From Zopfochytrium polystomum (Eukaryota > Chytridiomycota > Chytridiomycetes > Chytridiales > Chytridiaceae): a stretch of 24,617 nt of DNA. Within the stretch, counting starts at the first letter, position 1. Every line of letters starts with the position of its first letter. The DNA lies in assembly GCA_025765615.1 (NCBI GenBank), contig JAIVFJ010000559.1, positions 1 through 24,617 on the forward strand, in the 5' to 3' direction. Of this stretch, positions 1 through 8,152 are shown piece after piece. Below the pieces are notes generated by a model, which was not told where the DNA came from, did not search any database, and saw only the letters and a program-made list of their open reading frames with translations. The translations under genes and the position numbers were made by a program.

Positions 1-1
1 C

Positions 2-1273
2 GTGTTCCAGTTCGGCTGCGCTGCGAGTGCGTTCGCGTTCGCCTACCTCGCCGACATCATCGGTCGCAAGCGTTCCATCATGTTTGCCGGTCTCGCCTTT
101 GCCATCGGTGGTGCCATGCAATCCGGCTCCAGCCAGCTTGCCGTCCTGATCATTGGTCGTATCATTTCCGGTTTCGCCATCGGCGCCGCTTCCACCACCG
201 TCCCCATGTACCTCGCCGAGTGCGCTCCCGCCCAGAACCGTGGCTCTGTCACCGTCATCTACCAGCTCATGATCACCGCCGGTATCCTCATCGCCGGTTC
301 CATCAACGCTGGCATCATCGGCTCCGACCTCCAGAACAACTCGACCGGCTGGCGTCTTGCCCTCGGTCTCCAGATCGTCCCGGCCCTCCTGCTGCTCGGT
401 CTCATGTTCTCGGTTCCGTTCTCGCCCCGCTGGCTCGTGCGCAAGGGCCGCAACGACGAAGCTCTCGAGACCATCGCCAAGCTCCGCGCCCTCCCCAAGG
501 ACCACCCCGAAGTCAGGGACGAGTACGACCTCATCATCGAGGACTTCCGTCTGGAGCAGTCCGTCGGCGACGCCGGTTGGGGCGAGGTCTTCAAGGGCTC
601 GAACGGTCGCCGCGTGTTCATCGGTGTCATGAACCAGGCCATGCAACAGCTCACCGGTATCAACGTCATCACCTACTTCCAGCCCCAGCTGTACGCCATC
701 ATTGGCTTCAGCGCCACGCTCTCAACCCAGGTCCTCCCCGTCGTCTTCGACTTTGCCAACTTCATCTTCACCTTCATCGGCATGTTCACCATCGACCGCT
801 TCGGCCGCAAGTTCCTGCTCACCTGGGGTGGCGTCGTCATGGCGCTCGGTCTCGCCATGACCTACGGATTCGGTAAGGCCACCCAGAGCGGCGCCGGCTC
901 TGCTCTCGCGTACATCTCCTACGTCGGTATCATCGTCTTCGACTTGGGCTTCTCGTCCACCTGGGGTCCTGTCGTGTGGTCGTACCAGGCCGAGATCTTC
1001 CCCATGCGCATCCGTTCCAAGGGTGTCGCGTTGTCCACCATGTCGAACTGGCTCGTCGGCGCCATTATCACCTGGGCCGAGCCGTACCTGGCGCGCGACC
1101 TTGGCATCAACGTCTACATCATCTACTTCTGCTTCTGCGCCCTTGCTGTGCCCTGGTCGTTCTTCTTCGTCCCCGAGACCCGCGGCAAGACCCTCGAGGA
1201 GCTCGGCGAGGTGTTCGGCGACAAGGTTGCTCACCTCGACCACCAGGCCGCCGGCGACCTTTCGGCCAAGTGA
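2..1273 (+). CDS. MFS sugar transporter, 5' end cut by window
   Basis: This is a plasma-membrane sugar (probably hexose) transporter of the major facilitator superfamily, sugar porter family, which moves monosaccharides across the membrane, often with protons. The fragment has 423 residues with about ten hydrophobic segments. Family signatures appear in order: D18..GRKR24 (loop 2-3), the PMYLAECAP stretch at 68-76, PFSPRWL at 139-145 (PESPRWL in most relatives), QQLTGIN at 215-221, DRFGRK at 265-270, the GPVVWSYQAEIFP block at 322-334 and PETRGKTLEE at 391-400, followed by a short tail. Family members are usually 500-550 residues, so roughly 80-120 N-terminal residues, including the first transmembrane helix, lie upstream. 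The first codon in frame is GTG and encodes an internal valine, not a start. The reading frame is unbroken and codon use is strongly GC-ending, suggesting high expression. The exact sugar cannot be told from sequence. Confidence 0.95.
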   Translation: MFQFGCAASAFAFAYLADIIGRKRSIMFAGLAFAIGGAMQSGSSQLAVLIIGRIISGFAIGAASTTVPMYLAECAPAQNRGSVTVIYQLMITAGILIAGSINAGIIGSDLQNNSTGWRLALGLQIVPALLLLGLMFSVPFSPRWLVRKGRNDEALETIAKLRALPKDHPEVRDEYDLIIEDFRLEQSVGDAGWGEVFKGSNGRRVFIGVMNQAMQQLTGINVITYFQPQLYAIIGFSATLSTQVLPVVFDFANFIFTFIGMFTIDRFGRKFLLTWGGVVMALGLAMTYGFGKATQSGAGSALAYISYVGIIVFDLGFSSTWGPVVWSYQAEIFPMRIRSKGVALSTMSNWLVGAIITWAEPYLARDLGINVYIIYFCFCALAVPWSFFFVPETRGKTLEELGEVFGDKVAHLDHQAAGDLSAK

Positions 1274-2158
1274 AGCAAGTAATGCGACGCCAAGCGGCGA
1301 CAACAGCCTTTGTGCGTTAACTCACTTCACCTTCATGTGTATAACAAAACGAACTTTCTTCTTCTTTTGCTCCCTTGCGCTAGTTCCTAGTGTGTAAAGA
1401 TGTGTTATCGTCCTCTTTTTGCCGCCAACCCATTGTTTAAACCACTGAAATGTCAAAGTTTGCGGAGGAACAGCTCTCAGAACCTCTTCGAATAGAAACT
1501 CTTTTATCACAAATTCTGAGTTCCTCAAGCGAGTGGTGGGTGCGAGTATGACAGGCTTGGCCAGTATGGTATTCTTTCCTCAGTGTCGATTTATTCGCGA
1601 CAAGCGGGCACAGGAAGGAGCAAGGGGAGGGTACTCCGCAAGGGGTCTGGTTCGTTCGGGTCCGCCCTCGCTGCTGCACTTGGCATCTGGTCTGGGGATG
1701 ACGGCTTTAAAGTCCGGAGTTTGAAACTGGGCGAGACATCGCCACTAATGAAAGACTTAATGAAAGACTTTGCGGGGGGACGAAGGGACGGCTTCCAACT
1801 CCTCGCTGATCGTTTCCTTCAATGCTTCTCGGCCTGCTCTTGAGATTCCGGGTGGGGCTCCTCGCTCGCCCTCTGTCTCGCAAGTTGCTCTTCCCCTCGC
1901 CAACGCGCGCTTTTGCCTCCTTTCTTGGCAGCCTGCCAAAAAAGTCAAACGGGGAAAATTGCAATCGTTCGGCCTTCAGTGTCTCCGTCGTTCGTTCGGA
2001 GCACGAAGGCACGGCGACCCAAAGCCACGCCACTGGGAACCGCCATTGGGAACCGCCACACCAAGCCCCAACATTAATACAGCCACGAAAGAAATATTTC
2101 TCGGTGATTCCGACCTGCACTCTTCCGACTCCACGTGGGGCGCTCGCTCACTCTCGGT
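1274..2158. other. Intergenic, no gene seen
   Basis: This is the 3' flank of the transporter and then spacer. I see no frame with convincing coding character on either strand. Two small tandem duplications are visible: a 12-bp unit (aatgaaagactt) in two copies near 1747-1770, and a 13-bp unit (cgccaytgggaac) in two copies near 2026-2051. Confidence 0.6.
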
Positions 2159-2241
2159 CCCTCTCACTCCTCTCTCCTCTCCTCTCTCCTTCTCTCTCTC
2201 CCTCTCCTCTCTCTCTCTCTCTCTCTCCCTCTTCTCCCTCT

Positions 2242-2334
<93 letters not shown>

Positions 2335-2336
2335 TT
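2159..2336 (+). repeat. Long CT-rich homopyrimidine tract
   Basis: About 178 bases are almost purely C and T, mostly (CT)n with CCT and TTC interruptions. The ORFs crossing it encode Ser/Leu or Arg/Glu runs and are artefacts of the repeat. It lies about 430 bp upstream of the small gene at 2764, so it could sit in that gene's promoter or 5' region. It is a mirror-type homopurine-homopyrimidine sequence of the sort that can form triplex DNA. Confidence 0.95.
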
Positions 2337-2763
2337 CCGAATTATTCGACGCTGGCAAGCAACATCAGAAAGAAACTGCCCCACATTCGCCCTTATGCAA
2401 AAGTCTGATTCACTCGCGAAAAGCATGCTACACCCTAGACGGCAATTCATTGGATGATGCGGGAGCGCCCCCATTTCAAATCGGCATAGATCAACGAATT
2501 TGATTGGTTGGCCCGGTTGATTTTCTGAGCTCGGTCTAAATTCCGCTCGGCAGTCGGAGTGACTCGCCGAAAGAAAAAAAGAAGAAAAAAAAGAATAAAA
2601 AAAAAAAAAGTCTCACGCCACAATAAAAAGCAAGGCCCTCAAACTTTCAACCAAAAACCACGTTCGCAGTGTCAACTTTCTTCCTTCCTCTCCCCAAAAC
2701 CTCGTTGCGTCTTAACCCCACCCAACCCGCACTCCAAAAGGAGGAACAAAAAAAGTAGCACAA

Positions 2764-3127
2764 ATGCCCTCCAACCCCACCCACCCATTCTCCACCACCA
2801 CTACCACCACCACCACCACCACCCGCGCCTCGCCGACCCTCGCCCACCGCCTCTTCGCCGCGCTCGCCTACAGCGCGTCCGACCGCGCCACATCCCCTTC
2901 TCCCCCGCCCAACGCTTCGCCGAGCCGCCCCTCTCTGTTGACGTCGCGGCCATGTCGGAAGACGCCCGCGCCGTCCGCGCCGCGCGCCGTCGCGCGGCCA
3001 GCGACAAGTTCTGGGCGCGGATGGCGCACGGCGCGGCGTTCCGCAACGTGTCGTTCAAGGACACGGACGAGCACCGGTGCGGCGGACGCGAGCCCCCCCG
3101 TACGAGTCGGTCGTCGGGCGGCGATGA
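2764..3127 (+). CDS. Small hypothetical protein, frame-interrupted
   Basis: I do not recognise this gene. Two start codons are possible: ATG at 2764 (preceded by acaa), followed by a Thr run encoded by a CAC/ACC repeat, or ATG at 2952 in a good Kozak context (gcggccATGtcg). The stretch from 2952 is the most protein-like: a basic Arg/Ala-rich helix, then SDKFWARMAHGAAFRNVSF and KDTDEHRCGG. The frame then reaches a run of seven C at 3093-3099. Changing frame there as if one C were missing gives a short ending (EPPPYESVVGRR) with a stop at 3125-3127. The 2764 frame joins the 2952 frame by the same missing-base type of shift near 2900-2940. Codons are strongly GC-ending. No signal peptide, membrane segment or known motif is evident. 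An alternative is that only 2952-3127, about 58 residues, is translated. Confidence 0.45.
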
Positions 3128-3831
3128 GGTTGTCGGGTGGTTATGAGGTGCCTTTCAACTCGTGCTGCGGCAACGTATTCGGCCAACCCGCTTCTTTCTA
3201 GGGTTCCGATGCATCCGGAATTCATCTTCTCATAGCTTTCTCTTCTTCCACCTTAAGCTGTCTCCCACCACTTCTTGCTCCCGAGCCACGCAGCCCCCCA
3301 CCACCTCTCGTTGGGGGGAGGCTATGACTTTCCTTTTTCCACCTGACGCGCATCAACTCTCCTTGATCGCTTCACTCGTAGCGGCAGCCCCTCCCTCTTC
3401 TTGTCAGAGTATACTCCTTTTAATTGTTCTTCAGCTGTTTGTCGCCATCTTTTTGTACTCTCAGCAAAACCTCGCCGTTGCTTGCTGAAAGTATCATCGC
3501 ACTGCCCCCCTCTTCCCTTACCCAGTTTTCGAGAACCCCTTAATATTTACGAACGGCCATGGAGTGATTTTATGCTTATTGAGAATAAAGAACGTTGGTT
3601 GAGGCCTGACCGCAAACCTTTTCCATTTTTTTGGCCTTCAATGCACACGAAGGAGATATCCCAGTTTAGGGTTCGCCGTCACACGATAAAAAACCAATTA
3701 AAGTGATTAGAAAAGGGATAGAGCACTTGTTGTGTCAGTTAGCTCAGCCCGAATAAAGTCGGAAAGGAGGTCGAATTTGCGTCAGCCATTTCGTCGTAAC
3801 ATCAATTACAATGTGATCGGACCAGGTCGAG
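3128..3831. other. Intergenic, no gene seen
   Basis: This stretch has lower GC than its surroundings, with several short ORFs that lack codon bias or recognisable domains. It lies between the small plus-strand gene and the 3' end of the minus-strand fragment at 3832, so it probably holds the 3' flanks of both. Confidence 0.55.
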
Positions 3832-4159
3832 TTAGGCGCGGAAGCCGTCGGCTTCGGTGCTGGCGTTGTCGGATGGAGATGTGGTGGTGGTGGTGGTCGA
3901 CGGATCGAACAATGCTGACACGATGCGGTCAAAGTCTGCAAAAGGGCGAGTCGCGGGGGAGAAGACGGCCATGGGTGTCCGTTGTTGTCGTTCCTTCTCC
4001 CAGAAACCCACCCCGTGGGAGGATCTCCAACACAGCGCTGCGAACGTCGTACAATAGAATGTCCTTTGGCGTCAGGTTCCCACGTTTCATCGAGGCAAGG
4101 GCCGCGTTGCACATGAGCGCAAAGTCGCCCACCTTGACTCCAATTGCAGACGATGACAC
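3832..4159 (-). pseudogene. Unidentified gene fragment with one frame change
   Basis: I do not recognise this protein. From ATG at 4159 the minus strand reads about 50 residues that look genuinely coding: a segment containing VGDFALMCNAALASMKRG, then NLTPKDILLYDVRSAVLEIL. Near 4015-4025 the good coding signal moves one base forward into another frame. That frame continues HGVGFWEKERQQRTP, then MAVFSPATRPFADFDRIVSA, a Thr run and a stop at 3832-3834. I found no intron of plausible length that explains the change. The fragment begins only 27 bp from the start codon of the divergent ankyrin-like gene, leaving almost no room for a promoter or earlier exons. It is therefore either a truncated remnant or a very short gene of about 109 residues with a sequencing indel. 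Its moderate GC and predicted helices argue against a chance ORF. Confidence 0.5.
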
Positions 4160-4186
4160 AAACTAACTGGGCCGTGCAAGTTTTGC

Positions 4187-5929
4187 ATGACTTCCGACGA
4201 GGCCCGCCGCCGCCGACGGGTCATCCTCGCAGTCCTCCCGTATCTCTTCGCCCCAGATCGCTTCCGCCTCGCGACGCTCCTGCGGATCGAGCGTCAGCAA
4301 GCGCTCGCCCTCTACTCCCACCCCTCCGCGTCGTTGCAAAACGCCTCTCGCCGCGGCCTCGTTGAACTTCTCGACTTTCGCCTGCGGACGGCGACGGTGC
4401 CCGTCGGATCCGTTCAACCGCTGGATGCGCTGTTCTGGACCCTACACGTTGTCGATGTGGTGCCCTCCCCGGCCGCCGCCGCACACGATGCGCCGACGCC
4501 GCCGCTGCGCATCGAGTGGTGGATCCCCTCTGGCGCACTCCCCGAACGCTTTGAAACATCCAACTACGACGGCTTCGTGATCGAGGCGATCCGTCTCGCT
4601 GCCGAGCACGGCCACATCAACGTCCTCAATTGGTGGATGGATCGGTGGCCCCGCCGCGAGGATCTTCCCAATTTGGCGGACGACGACGAGATTGTGACGA
4701 GCATCCTGCAGCCAGCCGTCACCGGCGGCCGCCTCGGCGTCCTCGATTGGTGCCGGCGTCGCTGCCCGTGGAGCCTCTCCCGCGTCGAGCAGGAAGCTAT
4801 GGAAACGGCAGCGAACGCAAATCAGGTTCAGGCGTTGGAGTGGTTGGAGAAGGAGGCCGGGCTGCCTGCACACCGATTCCTCGCACTGAACTACGGCGAC
4901 GACGCCCTCCAGCTGGAGCAGCTCCGCAAGAGGCGCGAGGCTGCTAGTGCTTCCGCCGAAAGCGCAGACGACTTGGATACCGCTGCTCCGTTTGACTTCG
5001 CCTCTGCAGCAGCAGCGCACGCCACAGCCCATGGTCAGATTGCTGTGCTCGACTGGATCCGGGCGGAGGGCTTTAGTTTCGATGCATTGGCCTCGAGGGC
5101 AACTGGATACGGACAATGCACAGTGCTACAATGGTGGAAAAGGCGGTTCCCAGACGACCGGCACACTCCCAGCACTTTCAGCATTCGTCACGCCGCAATC
5201 AAGGGTTATGTGGATGTATTGCAGTTTTGGGCAGACTTTTCCGATCCTTCCAAATGGAATCAGTGGCTTTTATTCTATGCTGCAAGAGGAGGACAAATTA
5301 GCGTTTTCCAGTGGTGGAGAGAGCGCTTCCCCTTGCCAGACCCGGAGCACCCTAGAATTCTAGTAGGCGAGGCGAGCCATCGGGGACACGTGGAGCTTTT
5401 GGAGTGGCTCAACTGCAGCGGATTCGTCCAAACCCTCGAAAGTCCTCTCACCCATGTCTGCACCGTAAAGAAGGTCTACGCTTATTGGCGACTCAACAAT
5501 CTCACTCTGACCTACGACGGCGGGGACGACGCAACGGCATTCATCCTGAGAAACGCGGCCAACCGCGAAATGATGGAGTGGCTTGCTGAGATGCACCATC
5601 GCTCGGGTGTCGACCGGTGCGGGGTCCCCGCAGACCTAGAGTGGCCTACGCTCGATTTAATCTCGGTCGCGACCACCCCGTTGTACAGTCGTGGGCTAAA
5701 AGATCTTCTTGACAGTGTGGAGTGGTGGAGAGCACGCGGCGCAGTACGCGGTGACAGTCCGCAAAGCGACGAGAAGAAGCGGTCGGTGGCGAGGAATGTG
5801 CGGTTCCTGGAATGGCTGCTCGTGAGAGGACTTGGTGTGCCTTTTGATCTTGAGAGTGCAGCAGGTGATTCTCTGGTAACAAAGCGGTGGTGGGCCGACG
5901 TGAAGCATCGGGCGCGGACCGATGGTTAA
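4187..5929 (+). CDS. Trp-rich ankyrin-like repeat protein (580 aa)
   Basis: This is a single uninterrupted 580-residue ORF from ATG 4187 to TAA 5929. The N-terminal 65 residues are basic and helical, resembling the F-box-like or capping region that precedes such repeats, but no F-box can be claimed. From about residue 130 there are degenerate ankyrin-like repeats with a core of small residue-x-x-G-x-[IV]-x-V-L-x-W-[WLI]. They are seen at 134-150 (HGHINVLNWW), 174-188, 205-220, 276-291 (HGQIAVLDW), 303-317, 333-348, 362-377, 394-408 (HGHxELLEW-like, here RGHVELLEWL) and less clearly to about 555. Tryptophan pairs end many repeats. No transmembrane segment or catalytic motif is visible. The likely role is protein-protein binding; the target is unknown. 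The codon third positions change from nearly all G/C before about 5030 to mixed A/T afterwards. It is convergent with the WD40 gene ending at 6208. Confidence 0.85.
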   Translation: MTSDEARRRRRVILAVLPYLFAPDRFRLATLLRIERQQALALYSHPSASLQNASRRGLVELLDFRLRTATVPVGSVQPLDALFWTLHVVDVVPSPAAAAHDAPTPPLRIEWWIPSGALPERFETSNYDGFVIEAIRLAAEHGHINVLNWWMDRWPRREDLPNLADDDEIVTSILQPAVTGGRLGVLDWCRRRCPWSLSRVEQEAMETAANANQVQALEWLEKEAGLPAHRFLALNYGDDALQLEQLRKRREAASASAESADDLDTAAPFDFASAAAAHATAHGQIAVLDWIRAEGFSFDALASRATGYGQCTVLQWWKRRFPDDRHTPSTFSIRHAAIKGYVDVLQFWADFSDPSKWNQWLLFYAARGGQISVFQWWRERFPLPDPEHPRILVGEASHRGHVELLEWLNCSGFVQTLESPLTHVCTVKKVYAYWRLNNLTLTYDGGDDATAFILRNAANREMMEWLAEMHHRSGVDRCGVPADLEWPTLDLISVATTPLYSRGLKDLLDSVEWWRARGAVRGDSPQSDEKKRSVARNVRFLEWLLVRGLGVPFDLESAAGDSLVTKRWWADVKHRARTDG

Positions 5930-6207
5930 AAGCAATAAGTAATCGCGTCGGTAAGAATGGGACGGGAGCGCAGGGACAATGAGAACAAATGAGAAAGCAA
6001 AATGGTGCTTGACGCGCTGTTGGCGAATCGCAACTCTGGAGCCTGCAATAATTCTGTACCATGCCCTGATTCAAACAATCTCGTATTTCGAGTCAGATCA
6101 CTCGGGTTTCACCGCACACAAGGACGGTCAGTTAATTTATCTGCTAATAGGGAGAAGAAGTGGGAGAAGGAATGGAAAGTTCGCCCCAGACACACTCTTC
6201 TGAAGAA

Positions 6208-7136
6208 TCAAAACTCTGTCGCAAAGGGTATGCCCTCTCCAAAGTCCAGCATGACTACGTCCGGATCCTGTGATGTTGCACAGTCAAGTCAGGTAAAAGG
6301 ACTTGTTTGCAAGTAAGAACCGCTGATTGAGTAACCATTTTTCGATGGCCTACCGTGAAGATTTTATAGAATATAGCTGAAGCGGGTACATGCAGAATTC
6401 CACTCCCCCAATCAGTCACAGGAAATAAGCGGCGATTCTGCTCGGAACCAACATCAAGGATGTCCGTTCCATAAGAAATTTGAATCACCAGCTTATGTCC
6501 ATCAATCTCAAGGTCGGCTGGCATTTCTGTCGCGAGAGAGGCAAGAAGCGCTCCTGCATGAACGTCCCACACGCGAATTTCTTTGCGGCCGAGCCTGAAG
6601 CTGAGCCGCCGGGAGACTCCTCTCGCACTATCGTGCGCTCCGCCTCTCCTGTCATCGGATTCCAAACCGTGACAGAACCGCCCGCATTCAGCGACAAGAC
6701 GTTATCCGCGCTCGCAGCCCAGTCCACGAACCTCCCAACGCCGTCCCAGGTCTTCACCAGGCCCCAAACTTTTGCGACAGACTCGGAATCCACGGAAAGG
6801 ACGAGCGCCCCCTTCCGCCGCCGCCGACCAAGCAGACCTTCCCCCCGGATACAGATGGCCGCACAGGGACCCGCACGCACTCACCCGTCGCGACGTCCCA
6901 CACCCGAACGGTCTTGTCCACCGACCCCGTGAGCGCGACCGCGCCTTCCGCGTCAACTGCCGCGCAAGTTCAGCCACGCGGCGTGTCCCGCGCGCGCCAG
7001 CCTGGAAAAGTCCGCCCGCCGCAGGACGACGGCTTTGTAGCTGTCGCCGTCGCCGTCGCGAGCAATGACGATTTTCGGGTGCACCGCGAGGAATCTCGGG
7101 TCCGCGAGACGCAGCGTTTTGAAGACGGGGTCCTCG
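6208..7136 (-). CDS. WD40-repeat protein, 3 exons seen, 5' end unresolved
   Basis: This is a beta-propeller scaffold protein assembled from exons 7136-6885, 6837-6354 and 6267-6208. The acceptor at 7138-7137 follows a textbook pyrimidine tract (tttgtttttcttcgcag). A 47-nt intron at 6884-6838 (GTGAGT...AAG) joins the repeat ending KTVRVWDVATG in frame to a basic linker and the next repeat (VAKVWGL). An 86-nt intron at 6353-6268 (GTAGGC...CACAG) adds a clean last exon, DPDVVMLDFGEGIPFATEF, and stop. Other repeat cores are GGSVTVWNPMTGE and KEIRVWDVHAG. Two single-base frame changes are needed, near 6949 and near 6590. The first coding exon is not certain: an ATG at 7424 (MIIHDGALNLTLR) is a candidate, but a 35-base A run on this strand follows it. 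At least four propeller blades are recognisable, fewer than the usual seven. Partner and process are unknown. Confidence 0.75.
6838..6884 (-). other. 47-nt spliceosomal intron in WD40 gene
   Basis: The donor GTGAGT at 6884 and the AAG acceptor ending at 6838 give a phase-1 intron. Its removal connects two WD40 repeats that otherwise lie in different frames. It is the shortest intron I can support in the window and sets the lower size for this genome. Confidence 0.7.
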
Positions 7137-7347
7137 CTGCGAAGAAAAACAAAACACGGAAGACAGGAAAATTTCAAGACGCTCGCCGCCTCCTTCTCCT
7201 TTACTCCTCCTCATGCACACACTGTTGGCTTTTTTGCTAAAATGGGGTTTTGCCTGCAGCCGAAGGACCAAAGAGAGGAAACACCCCAAACATTTAAATA
7301 CGACACCTCTTTCGGTGTCTTCTTTTTCTTTACAAATATTTGATGAA

Positions 7348-7350
<3 letters not shown>

Positions 7351-7387
<37 letters not shown>

Positions 7388-7999
7388 GGAGAGTAAGGTT
7401 GAGTGCGCCATCGTGGATGATCATGATGGCTTGAGTTCCTTCGTGGCAATTACCAAACAAACAAAAAAAAAAAAAAAAAAAAAGGCCAACAAAAAATGCA
7501 CGAAAAAAGGACTGATTGAAAGAGGCGATCAAGCAGGGCAAGTAGGTGGGGGAAGGTTGACAGCATGAGACGGGGAAAGGGGTGTCCAAGCGATGAGTGG
7601 GTGTTTTGGGGGCGGAAGGATGATGATGCATGGGTTTGGTAGGTTTGCGTGTGGGGGGTGGGGGCTTGTGGGTGGGACCCGCCCACACAATAAATCACGG
7701 AAGGGAGGGAGGGAGGGAGGAGGGAGGGAGGGAGGGCAGGAGTGGTGTTGGGAATAAAAAAGAGAGAAGAAAGACGGACAATATGCTGTGTTGTGTGGGT
7801 AGATGAAATGAGAGACGAATGGAGAAAGAAAAAACCCAACGATTTCAACGACACGAAAAAGAAAGGAAAAAAAAAAAAAAAAAAAAAAAAAGGAAAAGAA
7901 ATTCAAATGAATCAAAACACGAATCACAGATGGCAAAATAGTGCTTCCCCAAAGAGAAAAAAAACGAAATATCACAAGAAAAAAAAAAAAAAAAAAAAA
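7351..7999. repeat. Cluster of long A/T homopolymers and GGGA repeat
   Basis: Between the WD40 gene and the glycosyltransferase there are four long homopolymers: 35 T at 7351-7385, 21 A at 7463-7483, about 25 A at 7867-7891 and 21 A at 7979-7999. Between them, 7701-7737 is a (GGGA)n array with eight or more G-triplets on the plus strand, fitting a G-quadruplex pattern. I see no convincing protein-coding frame across this stretch, apart from the possible first WD40 exon near 7424. The long minus-strand ORFs through it are translations of poly-A/T. Confidence 0.85.
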
Positions 8000-8152
8000 C
8001 AAAAATCATAAGAAAAAACAACAACAACAGAGTCGGTTTTTCAAGTCCAGCCCAGCCGGAACCAACGAAACCCCGCCCCAACGACCTACACCACCACGCG
8101 GTCGTCGTCCACCAACCATCCCAACCCTCCCTAGCCCCCGCCTCCCCTCCGT

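Noticed and set aside
2..4. Apparent start of the sugar transporter at the first codon
   Set aside because: The codon is GTG and the family needs an upstream first helix, so the gene continues beyond the left edge.
1770..2457. Two long plus-strand ORFs over the CT tract
   Set aside because: Most of each is Ser/Leu from (CT)n; the remainder has no coding bias and both frames are equally open, as expected of a dinucleotide repeat.
6554..6620. Short intron to explain the WD40 frame change near 6590
   Set aside because: Every GT-AG pair I tried (28, 34 or 48 nt from GTGCGA) leaves the wrong frame or is too short to splice; an indel is simpler.
6702..7688. 328-codon minus-strand open frame
   Set aside because: It translates poly-A as Lys runs and runs antisense or out of frame to the WD40 exons, whose motifs and splice sites are convincing.
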